NCBI GenBank assembly: GCA_026770585.1
Contig: MU646710.1
Span: 326,507-377,969 of the forward strand
Source: Baffinella frigidus
Lineage: Eukaryota > Cryptophyceae > Cryptomonadales > Baffinellaceae
Length of the DNA: 51,463 nt
Direction: 5' to 3'
The translations under genes were made by a program, and so were the position numbers. Shown here piece after piece: positions 1 through 10,600 of this stretch. Position 1 is the stretch's first letter. Every line of letters begins with the position of its first letter. Below the pieces are notes generated by a model, which worked only from the letters and a program-made list of their open reading frames with translations, did not search any database and was not told the origin of the DNA.

Positions 1-50
1 AGGGTAGGGTAGGGTAGGGTAGGGTAGGGTAGGGTAGGGTAGAGTAGATT
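1..50. repeat. AGGGT pentamer array
   Basis: About eight tandem AGGGT units open the window, then one changed unit. The array lies in an intron of the minus-strand gene, because an exon ends at 78. It is a drifted interstitial telomere-like repeat and does not mark a chromosome end. Confidence 0.85.
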
Positions 51-77
51 TTGTGGGGATCGGGCGATTGGAGGCAC

Positions 78-745
78 CTTTTCGGCGAGGTACTGGGGGG
101 AGCCGCGCAGGAGGCGGGCGTTGAAGTCCGTGGGCTCCAGGTCCGGCCTGTGGAAGCCCAGCTCCACCGTCGATCCCTGATCATGTCATGCATTTAGGCT
201 CTGCCCGCCCTGTTGCGCACCAAAAAAACTGCCCGGTCCAGCCAACTCTCACAGAACACGCCCCCGGTTCAGCCAACAGCCATACACCAAAACTCTCGTG
301 CGAATGTTACCTGTGCCCCGAGGATCATCTCGGTGACAGCGCGGCCATCCACAGACACCCCGTCGACAGTGCGGAGAATGTCCCCGATGCGCACCAGCCC
401 AGAGCGCTCTGCGGACTGCCCGGGCGCCATTCGACGCACCGCCTGGGATACGCGTTTGGGGGTTGACGTTTCGAGTTTGGAGTTTGGAGTTTGAAGTTAG
501 GTGTTTTAGGGTTTTAGGGTTTTAGGATTTAGGGTTTGGAAGTCATAGGCTTAGGTGTTTGGGGTTTGGGATTTAGGGTTGAGGGTTTGGGGGTCGTGGT
601 GCGAGGTTCAGGGTCCAGGGTTTAGGATTCAGGATTCAGGGTTTAGGGTTTAGGGTTGAGAGTAGGTGTAGCTGTCGGGTCAGGGCGCAACCTGCTCGCC
701 CTCGGGGCTCTGTCGCAGCACCAGCCCCACCCCCGCCTGCTCCTC
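78..745 (-). other. PDZ domain 4 of the multi-PDZ gene (3 exons)
   Basis: Exon 745-692 encodes EEQAGVGLVLRQSPEGEQ. Exon 442-311 encodes AVRRMAPGQSAERSGL, then IGDILRTVDGVSVDGRAV and EMILGAQ. Exon 176-78 encodes GSTVELGFHRPD and the tail FNARLLRGSPQYLAEK. All junctions are phase 0 and sit at the same structural points as in PDZ 3. The next exon is outside the window. Confidence 0.82.
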
Positions 746-3700
746 CTGCAGTGTCGGGTTTCGGGTTTCGGGTTTCGGGTTTCGGGTTTCGGGTTTCGGG
801 TTTCGGGTTTCGGGTTCTGGGTTCCGGGTTAGGGTTCGAGTAACTCGCAAACAGTCTCTGAGGTGGGTTTCGGGTATCAGGTATCGGGTTCCGGGTTTCG
901 GGTTTCAGGCTCCGGGTTTCGGGTTGGAGGTTTGTGACGGGTTGCCTGCAAGGGCGGGAGCGGCGGCGGCAGCAGGTTTCGGGTTTCGGGTTCTGGGTTC
1001 CAGGTTTTGGGTGTTGGGCTTCGTGTATCGGGCTTTTAGGGTTGGTTGCCTGCAAGGGCGGGAGCAGCACTTTCGGGTTTTGGGTTTCGGATTTCGGGCT
1101 CCGGGGTTCGGGTTGGAGGCGTTTAGGGTAGGTGCCAGCAAGGGCAAGAGCGGCGATGGCGGCGGGTTTCGGGTTTCGGGTTCCGGGTTTCGGGTATCAG
1201 ATTCCAGGTTTCGGGTGTCGGGCTTTTAGGGGGTTGTTGCCTGCAAGGGCGGCGGCGGCGGCATGTCGTTCTCGAACCCGCCCTGCTGATCGTTGTGAGG
1301 AGGCCCGCCCGAGACGGGGGGCGTCCCGACGATTGCGGCGTTGGGTGGGGGCATCACCGGGCCCTGCAGGTGTTCCGTCTTTCAGGGTTTAGCTGTCGCC
1401 GGATAGCTTCCAGCGTTAAAACTTGAATGATCATTCAATGAAACAATAGATGCTTCGCGGCATTACCCTGCGGGTGAGGGTTCAGGGTTCAAGGTGGGTT
1501 AGAGCAGGGGTTAGGTTGAGCTGGAGCAGGCGGCATCACTGGGCCCTGCGGGTTAGGGTGTAGGCTTCACCGTGGGTTGGAGGAGGGTTCAGGGTTTAGA
1601 GGTTGGAGTTTAGAGTGGGTAAGAGGAGGTCCGCCCGAGACGGGGGGCGTCCCGACCGATAGCAAAGTTGGGTGGCGCCATCACTGGGCCCTGCGGGGTA
1701 GGGTTTAGGGTGTAGGGTGGGTTAGCGGAGGGTTTAGATTGGGTTAGAGCCGCCGTCGCTGAATTTACGCAATGTTCCCTTGGGGGGCACTGGAGGCTCG
1801 AAGAGGGACTATTTTAAAAGTGGGATTGTTGGATTCGTACCGGGCGCGTTTGGTCACGTAACCCACGGATATCCGCTGGATACAGATCCGCGGGTTACGT
1901 GACGAAACGCGGGTATGTGTGCGAAATGAAGGACACAGCGGCCTGAGAGGACCTGGTGCACGTCGGCGCGGAGCACGCGCTGGGTGGTCGGCGCGTTGCG
2001 GAGCATCGAGTTCCCGTCGCCCACTTGCGCCGCGAGCTCAGCCGCGAGGTCCTCGGACGATCGGGGGTCCCCGGAATCGCGGTCCGCGAGGATGTTGAAG
2101 TCCACAATGATCCCGTTGGCACGCTGTTTTCGGGTGTGTGTTTAGATGCAGGGTGCGTTTCTGCCCTCCCGCGCCTGATTTCCGACACCTCGTCAAGGGC
2201 TTTCCCAGATCGCTGAGGTTCCAATAACCCCTTAGGGTTCTGGGTGTGGGGGTTAGTCGGGGGTCCCCGGAATCGCGGTCGCCGAGGAGGTTGAAGTCCA
2301 CGATGATGTTTTCGGGGTTAGGGTTTGAGGTTTGGGGTCAACGATCCAGGGTTTAGGGGTTGCAGTTTAGGGTGTAGGGTGTAGGTTGTACAGGGTTTAG
2401 GGTCTGGAATTCAGGATTCAAGGTTTTGGGTCCAGGATCCAGTGTTTGGAGTCTAGGATGTGGGTACAGCGTGTACAGTCTAGAATCTAGGGTCTAGGGG
2501 TTAGGGGTGAGCTCACCTGGAGGCCGATAAGCTGGACCGCTCGAGCGATCCGCAGATGTCAGTCTTGTCTCTAGCTCTGCCTCACTCGGTTCAACGACTA
2601 TTCTCAAGTTGACACGCTGGTTCCGCGGTACAAATCCGTTAACTTTGGAGCGAAAAGGAGCTAGGGTGGTGAGGCTCAAAACGTGCAGGCCGATAAGCTG
2701 CACGCGGCGTTCGGAGCACTCGAGCGATCCGCAGATGTCCACCTTGAAGACGATTCCTAAGTTGACACGCAGGGATCCCAATACAAATCCGTCAACTTTG
2801 GAGCAGAAACGAGCATGGTCTCACCAGATTGGTGAGACCGAATCAGCCTTTGATACAGAGCTAGGTTATGAGGCTCTTTGTCAGGTTATGATACTCACTT
2901 GGAGGCCGATGAGTTGCACGCGACGTTCGGAGCACTCGAGCGATCCGCAGATGTCTGCCTTGAAGCCCTGGTTGAACGCCTGCAAACCACTCCAAAAGTC
3001 AATTGGGCGAACACTTAAGACGTGATCGAAAAACGCCCGTGCTCAGGGACGCGCCAGTACGCGCCCGGACACGATTCTGCACATGCTCACCAAATACCGG
3101 ACTCGTCACAGGACGCGACCACCAAATACCGGACACACCACCAGACCCTAAACCCGAAACCTGGAGGCGCGCGCCGTCGGAGACTATCACGCGCGCGCGT
3201 GATAGTCACCATCCATCGTAAGAGACACCAAACAAAGCACACCACAACACGACGTCACCACCAAATACCAAATAACACCACATAAAGTAAAATGAAGATA
3301 GGAACACTGGTCGGACACTCGCCTGAGGGCGTCCATCGCCACGCAGGGCTGGAGGAGGGGGGATTCAATTTTCATTTTCAAGAGAAAACTGTATTCAAAC
3401 GTCAATTTGCAATAGGAAACGGCTGCAAGAACGCGGACGGGATACCCACCCAAGAGCCTGGCGTGGTAAGAGACACCCCGACAGCGGGGTGTCGCTCTTG
3501 GGGATGGACACGACAACACAGGACGTGGCCACCAAATACCGGACAAGACACTAACCCCTCAACCCCCAAACCCTCAACCCTCAACCCTGAACTCTGAACT
3601 CTGAACCCTGAACCCGAAGGAAACTCGCCTGGAGGCGCGCGCCGTCCGAGGCGAGCGCGTCATAGTCAGCGTGCATGGTAAGCGTGACCAAACAACGGAT

Positions 3701-6700
3701 CCACCAAACACCGAATAACAACACCAAATAAAACAATAATGCCTGTACCACTGGTCGAACACTCGCCTGGAGGCGCGCGGCGTCGGAGACGAGGGCGTCA
3801 TAGTCAGCATCCATGGTGAGCGACACCCCCACGGCGTCCTCGAGCCCCGAGAACCGCTGCTCTCCCCCGGAGTTGCGCTGCGGCAGAAGAAGGAGCTTCA
3901 CGGGTTAGAGTTTAGGGGTTGGGGTTTCGGGTTCGGGGGGTGAGGGTCAGGTTTATGGATCAACGTTTTCTTTCAACGAATTGACGTCGTCTGTCGTAGT
4001 GAGCGTCCATGGTAAGTGATACCCCAACTTCATCCCCGAGACCCGGGAACCGCTGCGCTCCCCCAGAGTTGCGCTGCAGGGGTTTGAGTTGGGGGTTAGG
4101 TTTAGAGAGTGGGGTTTAGGAGGTTGGGTTGAGTTTAGGGGGTAGGATTTGGGGTTTGAGGATCAGGGATTAGGGTTTGGGGTGTTGGGTGAGGGCTAAC
4201 CTGAGAGCTGAGGGGGTGGTCGTTGGTAAAAGTGTGTGATGAGTCAACAGTCGTTGGTGGCTAGGAGGCTCATAACCTGAGAGTTGGGCAGCTGGTCGTC
4301 GGCAGACTCGCCGCCCGACCAGCGCTGCTTTCAGGTTTCGGGATTGGTTTGGGGTTTAGGGTTTAGGGTTTAGGGTTTGGGGTTTGAGGGTTTGGGGTTT
4401 ATGGCACCTGCTGGCTCGCGAGCTGCTCCCCCAGGCGCACGTCATCCGCGACCTATTGAGTGTACTGGTTACGCATCGCCGACTTCACCGCCACTCACCC
4501 GGGGAAGCATTACTTTACACCAACAGCGCATCCTCTTCCGAAGATACCTTAATTGTTTCTTGGAATGTCAAGGATCACGCGAAAGTTTCTACACATTGAC
4601 TATGATATTATGGTCCTGTGGTGTAGTAATTGTCACGCGGTTGGCTCGCCAGCTGCTTCCCCGGCCGCGCATCCTCCGCAACCTGCTGCCATAAATTGGT
4701 TTTTTAAAAATTAAAAAACAATAAGGCGAGGCTCATGACCTGGTCGCGGGAGTCGAACTGGGGCTGGCCGGACGGCGGCTGGTCGGTCGCCTGGAGGACT
4801 GATCCGATGTACTCCGCGGAACCGCGGAGCAGGTTGATGCTGCGGTGTTGAAGGTTTATGGATTAGAGTTTAGGGTTTGGGGTTAGGGTTTGGGGTTAGG
4901 GTTTGAGGTTTGGGGTTTGGGGTTTGGTGTGTAGGGTGTAGAGTTAAGGATTTAGGGTTTGGGGTTTAGAGTTTGGGGCTGGGGGTTCAGGGTTTGGGTT
5001 TTGGGGGTGTGGGTATGTTAAGGGTGTGGGGGTTGGGGTTGCGGGTTTGGTGTACCTGATGCGGCGGCCGTCGGGCTTCTCGAACGAGAGGTTCACCACC
5101 GTACCCTGTTTTGGGGTTCGAGGTTTGGTTTTTGGAGGCAGGGATTACTGTTGATGGTTGATGAGTCGTATAGGGTATCAGGTTCAGGTTTTAGGGTCGA
5201 GGGTCTAGGGTCTAGGGTCTAGGGTCTAGGGTCTAGGGTCTGGGTCCAGTGTTTAGGGTGTACGGTTTAGGGGTTGGGACCTGCGGCCCCGCGATGAGGT
5301 CTGCGAGGAGCGAGGAGGCCTTAGGGTTCATTATTCAATGTCGAAAGGTCCAAGGCGGGGAAGCTTTACGGTTCAGTGCTTAGGGTTCAGTGTTCAGGGT
5401 TTAGGTTATGGAAGCTTACTGAGGGTTCAGGACCTGGGGCCCGGCGATGAGGTCCGCGAGGAGCCCTTCGCGACGTTCAGCGAGTCCATGTGCGAGAGGA
5501 GGTCGCACTAAATCGCATTACGGCCCATCTACTGCCGCGGTACTGATTAATAATTACTGTGTATTAATACGGTACACAGACATGTAATTAACCGACGTTT
5601 CGACCGGATTTATCTCCTTGGGAGACCACTATGTGGTGATAATAGGGGCTCGGACCTGGGGGCCCGCGATGAGGTCGGCGAGGAGCGACGACGGCGCGCC
5701 CTTCGCGATGTCCAGCGAGTCCACGTGCGAGAGGAGGTCCCCTGCCTCGATCTGCCCGCAGTGCTCCGCCGCCTGATTTGGGGTGTGAGGTTTGGTTCAG
5801 GGTTTGGGTTTTAGGTTTAGGAGTTGACAACCGGATTAACTGCGGCGTGCGTACAAGTTAATAATGTGTTTTGCGGTAGAGAATTGGAGCCGTTAGCGTG
5901 GCTCATGCAGGAAAGGCTCCAATTGAGTATGGGATGTCCAGCGAGTCCACGTGCGAGAGGAGGTCGCCGGCTTTGATCAGTGCTCCGCCGCCTGCGCGGG
6001 GCCCCCGGGCAGGGGTTCAGCACGGGATATTGTTATTGTTATTGATATCATTATTATTGTTGTTGTTGTTGTTCTTGTTGTTGTTGATGTAATTCTCATT
6101 ACTAATCTTAGTATGATTATGATTATGATAACGATTATGATTATGATTATAGTTATGATTATGATTATGATTTAATTTGGTTGATGAGCAGCGCAGAGGA
6201 CGGTGGGGTTAGAGCGTGCCTGGCCGGGCTTAACGGTGTGCGAGCCGTCGGCCCGCTCCCGCAGTACCACCCCCACCCCCACTTAACAGCCCCCAGGGAA
6301 GTTTTAAAGCGAATCCACCATTTGCAAGGTAAATACGGCCGTTCCGCAAAGTAAATACGGCCGTTCCCTCCGACCTGTCAAGTGGTTGAACTTAACCCTC
6401 GCCGCGAGTAAGGTTTAGAGTGTAGGGTTTGGGGAGTGCCTGTCCGGGCTTGAGGCGCTTGACGGTGTGCGAGCCGTCGGTGCGCTCCCGCAGCACCAGC
6501 CCCACCCCGACCTTCTGCACCTGCCGTGGTGTGTAGTGTTGAGCGCTTCGAGAGTACCACGAGAGGCTAGCAATGGCACCATTTTTAAAAAGAGCTTGTT
6601 TTACAAGTGAAGGGGGGGAAAGAGGTGCGTAGTAATTTTCACACACATAGGGGCGTTTGGTCACGTATTTGACAGAAATCTGTCAGATACGTGACCAAGC

Positions 6701-7606
6701 CCGCCCGTGACTGGTACTAAATTTAACAACCTCACATTTAAAATAGTGCCATTTCTAGCCTCGGGTGGTACCTGAAGCTGCTACCACGCCATAATGATCG
6801 AGGGAAACCGACGCCTCAGCCGCGTCAGATCTGACGCGGTTGACTCAAGAAATCAAGGCATTTCCCTTGAAATATGTCAAAAGTGGATGTTTCGAGGGCC
6901 CGTGGTGAGGCTGATTGATGCCTTCCGGTTCAGGGTTTAGTTTTCAGCCATCAGGAATTGCGGATGAGGATCAGGGGTTTGGGTTGATGGGCCAGAGTTC
7001 AGGGGTTGCAAGAAGGTTCGAGAGGGGTTCGGAAGAGTTCCTGGATCGGTTGCGGCTCTTCGATGGCTGCCGGCATCGTCTTTGAGGTTAAGCCATTAGG
7101 GTTCAGGGTTCAGAGATTAGGGTCCAGGGTTCATGGACCAGAATTCAGAGGGTTCAAGAGGGTTTCAAGAGAGTTTCGAAAGGGTTTCGAGAGGGTTTCG
7201 AGAGGGTTTCGAGAGGGTTTCGAGAGGGGTTCGAAAGGGTTTCGGAAGAGTACCTGGATCTGTTGGGGCTCTTTGATGGCCGGCGGCATCGGCTGCGCGC
7301 CCCCTGCGTGCCAGGTTTCGGGTTTAGGGGTTAGGGTTTAGGGTGTAGGGTTTAGGGTCTCTCTCGCACGCTGTCACTCTCGCTCTCTCCGCACACACAC
7401 ACACACTCTCTCTAGGGTCCCCTGCATGGCAGCGATTGCAATACAAAGGTTGGGGTTCCCTCTCTCTTGAGGCACGCACGAGACACACGCCATGCCAGCA
7501 GGACGTCAGGGTTCAAGGGTGGGAAGCACCAGACACAGGGCGCTTGGCCGACTCCTTGACCGGGGCAGGCGCCGTGCGTTCCGGCGCACGCTGCGGCTCC
7601 TCTTGG

Positions 7607-7647
<41 letters not shown>

Positions 7648-10600
7648 AGGCTGCTTCGAGGGGATAGAGGGGTTAGCGCGGTGCGCCCCGCGGAAATCAA
7701 GGAAAGTTGTCAAAGGTCGACGGTTCTGGTATGAATGTCCTCGGGGGTGTTTCGTTGTTACACACCGCTCTATGAGCAAGCGTGCGTTCAGGGGGCATAT
7801 GGGTTAGGGAAAATAATGTATGTGTTAGGGGAGGCGCCGCGCGGTCCGGCGCACGCTGCTCCTGCGCATACTCCTGCTGCTGCTGCTCAGTCTGCATCGA
7901 AGGGATATAGGGGTTAGGGTTAGAGCGGTGTGCGCCGCAGAAATCATGAAAAAATGTCATCAATCGACGGTTCTGGTATGGAACTATCGCTTTTTGGTTT
8001 TGTTGTTACACACCGCTTTACGGGTTGGGGGAGGCGTCGAGCAATCCGGCGCACGCTGCTCCTCAGCCTGCCACTGCTGCTGCTGCTCAGGCTGCGCAGA
8101 CGTCCAGGGGAGGGGGGAGGCGTTCGAGTGACGTGCAGAGAAGTTCATGTAATAACGGGGAAATAATGTATGGGTTAGGGAGAATAGTGTATGGGTTAGG
8201 GCAGGCGCCGCGCGTTCCGGAGGGTTCCGGCGCGCAACTGCTCCTGGGCGTACTGCTGCTGCTGCTCAGGCTGTGAGGCGGTGTCTGGGTTAGGGGGGGA
8301 AATGTATGGGTTGGGGTAAGCACCAGTACGGGTTAGGAAAGATAATGTGCGGGTTAGGGCAGGCGCTGAGGTTCCGGCGCACGCGGCGTTATCGTTTTAC
8401 TGTTGCTGCTGCTGCTCAGGCTGTGTCCAGGGGGTAGGGGTTACCGCGGTGTGTGAAGAGAAGTTAATGTAATAATGAAAAAATAATGTGTGGGTTTAGG
8501 GCAGGCACGGAGGGTTTCACGCTGCTCCAGAGCGAACTCCTGCTGCTGCTGCTGCTGCTGCTCAGGCTGCGTCCAGAGGGCATATGGGTTAGGAAACATA
8601 ATGTATGGGCCAGGAAAAATAAAGTATAGGTTGGGAAAAATAATGTATGGGTTAGGAAACATCATGTATGGGCTACGGAACATAATGCATGGGCTAGGAA
8701 AATAATGTATGGGATAGGAAACATAATGTGTGGACTGGGGCTGGTCCTGAGAGTACTACTGCTGCTGCTCAGGCTGCGTCCAGGGGGTAGGAGTTAGGGT
8801 TGAGGGGTTGGGGGTTAGGGTTTTGAGGACTGCCAATGTACCGAGGCAGACTCGTCTTCAGGTCCATAGACTTTTGGAACACTCCTCTCTAGGCTTGCGA
8901 GTAATACACCAGAAGAGAAGAGAAGGGTTAGGGACTTAGGGCACTTGGGCAGCCGGCTGTTGGCAGAGCTTAAGGCTGCCGGCGCAAGCGGTTGAGGTTA
9001 AGGGCAATGCGGAGAAGGAGAAAGAGGAGGCGCAACAAGAGGCGATGTTGCGGTGTGATGGAGCAAGGGTCTAGTGTCTAGGATTTGGGATTTGGAGTCT
9101 AGGGCATCTGAGTAGGCGGCTGCTGGTAGAGGATGTTGTCTTCCGCAGCAGGGGCGCCCTCGTACAAAACACGCATCCGGTGACGGAGTCCCAGTACCCT
9201 CTCAACCCTTGACCGTACACCCTACACCATGCACCCGAAACACGGTCAACGGAACCCGAAATCCGAAACCTGGAGCCTGAAGCCTGAAGCCCGAAAACCG
9301 GAACCCGTACCTGGGCAGGCGGCTGTTGGTAGAGGGTGTGGTCTTCTGCAGCCGGGGCACCCTCGTACGTAACACAGAACCCGAAACCCGAAACCCGGAA
9401 CCAGGAACCCGAAACCCGAAACCCGAAACCCGGAACCCGGAACCCGAAACCCGAAACTCAAAAACCCCAAAACCCTGATCCCGAAACCGTGAACCGTAAA
9501 CCGTACACCCTAGTCCCGAAACCCGAAAGCAGGTCTGGAATTAGGGCACCTGGACAGGCGGCTGTTGGTAGAGGGTGTGGTCTTCCTCATCAGGGGCGCC
9601 CTCGTACGAAACAAGGACCTGCTTCCGGGTCACGTGTCTCCCCGCTTTTCGGGGAAACACGTGACAAACTCCGTACAAAACGCCTACACTCGACATTTTA
9701 ACAGGGTGTTTGGGTAGCCTCGTGTGGTTTAGAGTTTAGAGCACCTGGACAGGCGGCTCTTGGTAGAGGGTGTGGTCTTCCGCATAAAGGGCGCCCTCGT
9801 ACGAAGTGCCAGACCTGGTTCCGAGTTTGGTGTTTGGTGTTTGGTGTTTGGTGTTTGGTGTTTGGGGTTTGGGGTTTGGGGTTTGGGGTTTCGGTTTTCA
9901 CGCTTTGGGTTTCGAGTTTAGGGGTTCGGGTTTAGGGTTTAGGGTTGAGGGTGTACAGTGACTCGCGCATCGGCTGCAGCGGCGCAACTGAGTTCGCCTT
10001 TGCGTACAGTTGTGCCTAGTTTAGGGTTTCGGGGTTAGGGGATAGGTGATATATTTTAGAGAGACATAGAGAGAGAGAGAGAGAGAGAACCAGAGATGGT
10101 TTCTGGTTTCGGGTTTCGCAACTGTTGTGCCTGGTTTCGGGATTATGATTTAGGGTTCGGAGAGGGGCCATAGGTTGAGGGCTCGCGGTTTAGGTTTGAG
10201 GGTTTAGCGAGCGAAAACGAGAGAGAGCGTTCGGGGTTTCGGGTTTCGGGTTTCGTGTTTCAGGTTTCGTGTTTCGGGTTACGGGGTTGGGGGTTCGGGT
10301 TTCGGGTTTCAGGTTTCGGGTTTCGGGTTTCGGGGTTCGGCAGGCGGGTTGCCTGTTCGGAGTCGAACGGCACGAATTGCGTCTGCATCTGGTAGGCCTT
10401 ACGCCTGTGGTGAGGGTTTCGGGTTTGGGGTGCAGGTTATAGGGACTAGGGATTAGGGATTAGGTGTTAGGGTTTGAGGTTTGGGGTGAATGGTTTATGG
10501 TTTATGGTTTATGGTTTATGGTTCATGGTTTAGGGTTGGGGTTGAGGTTCAGGGTTTAGGGTGTAGGGTTTAGGGTTTAGGGTTTAGGGTTTAGGGTTTA

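Larger units (their letters stand above)
1953..3877 (-). other. SEA-like surface-protein module in the multi-PDZ gene (3 exons)
   Basis: Exon 3877-3767 encodes GVSLTMDADYDALVSDAARL and ends at a GC donor. Exon 2979-2899 encodes AFNQGFKADICGSLECSERR and VQLIGLQ. Exon 2123-1953 encodes IIVDFNILADRDSGDP and later SEDLAAELAAQVGDGNSMLR. The order (F-x3-F-x-x-D, RV-x-v-x-g-l, G-x-I-V-D-F-x-I, acidic helix, S-x-L-R) matches a repeat I know from many large protist membrane or secreted proteins. That resemblance is from memory of the pattern, without a search. Confidence 0.6.
5056..6520 (-). other. PDZ domain 3 of the multi-PDZ gene (3 exons)
   Basis: Exon 6520-6440 encodes VGVGLVLRERTDGSHTVKRL and KPGQ and ends at a GC donor. 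Exon 5772-5656 encodes AAEHCGQIEAGDLLSHVDSL and LLADLIAGPQ. Exon 5105-5056 encodes GTVVNLSFEKPDGRRI. Joined in phase 0 they make a complete PDZ. A following exon (4839-4740) adds SINLLRGSAEYIGSVLQ, a tail that recurs after PDZ 4. Confidence 0.82.

Noticed and set aside
1-50. Chromosome end (telomere) at the left edge
   Set aside because: The AGGGT units are short and drifted, and exons of a gene continue within 78 bases. Such repeats occur in introns throughout the window.
636-1147. Pro/Asn/Lys-rich ORFs (NPKPETRNPKP)
   Set aside because: These are translations of the telomere-like heptamer filler. The same applies to similar ORFs at 9246-9901, 20790-21658, 23606-24556 and 47621-47921.
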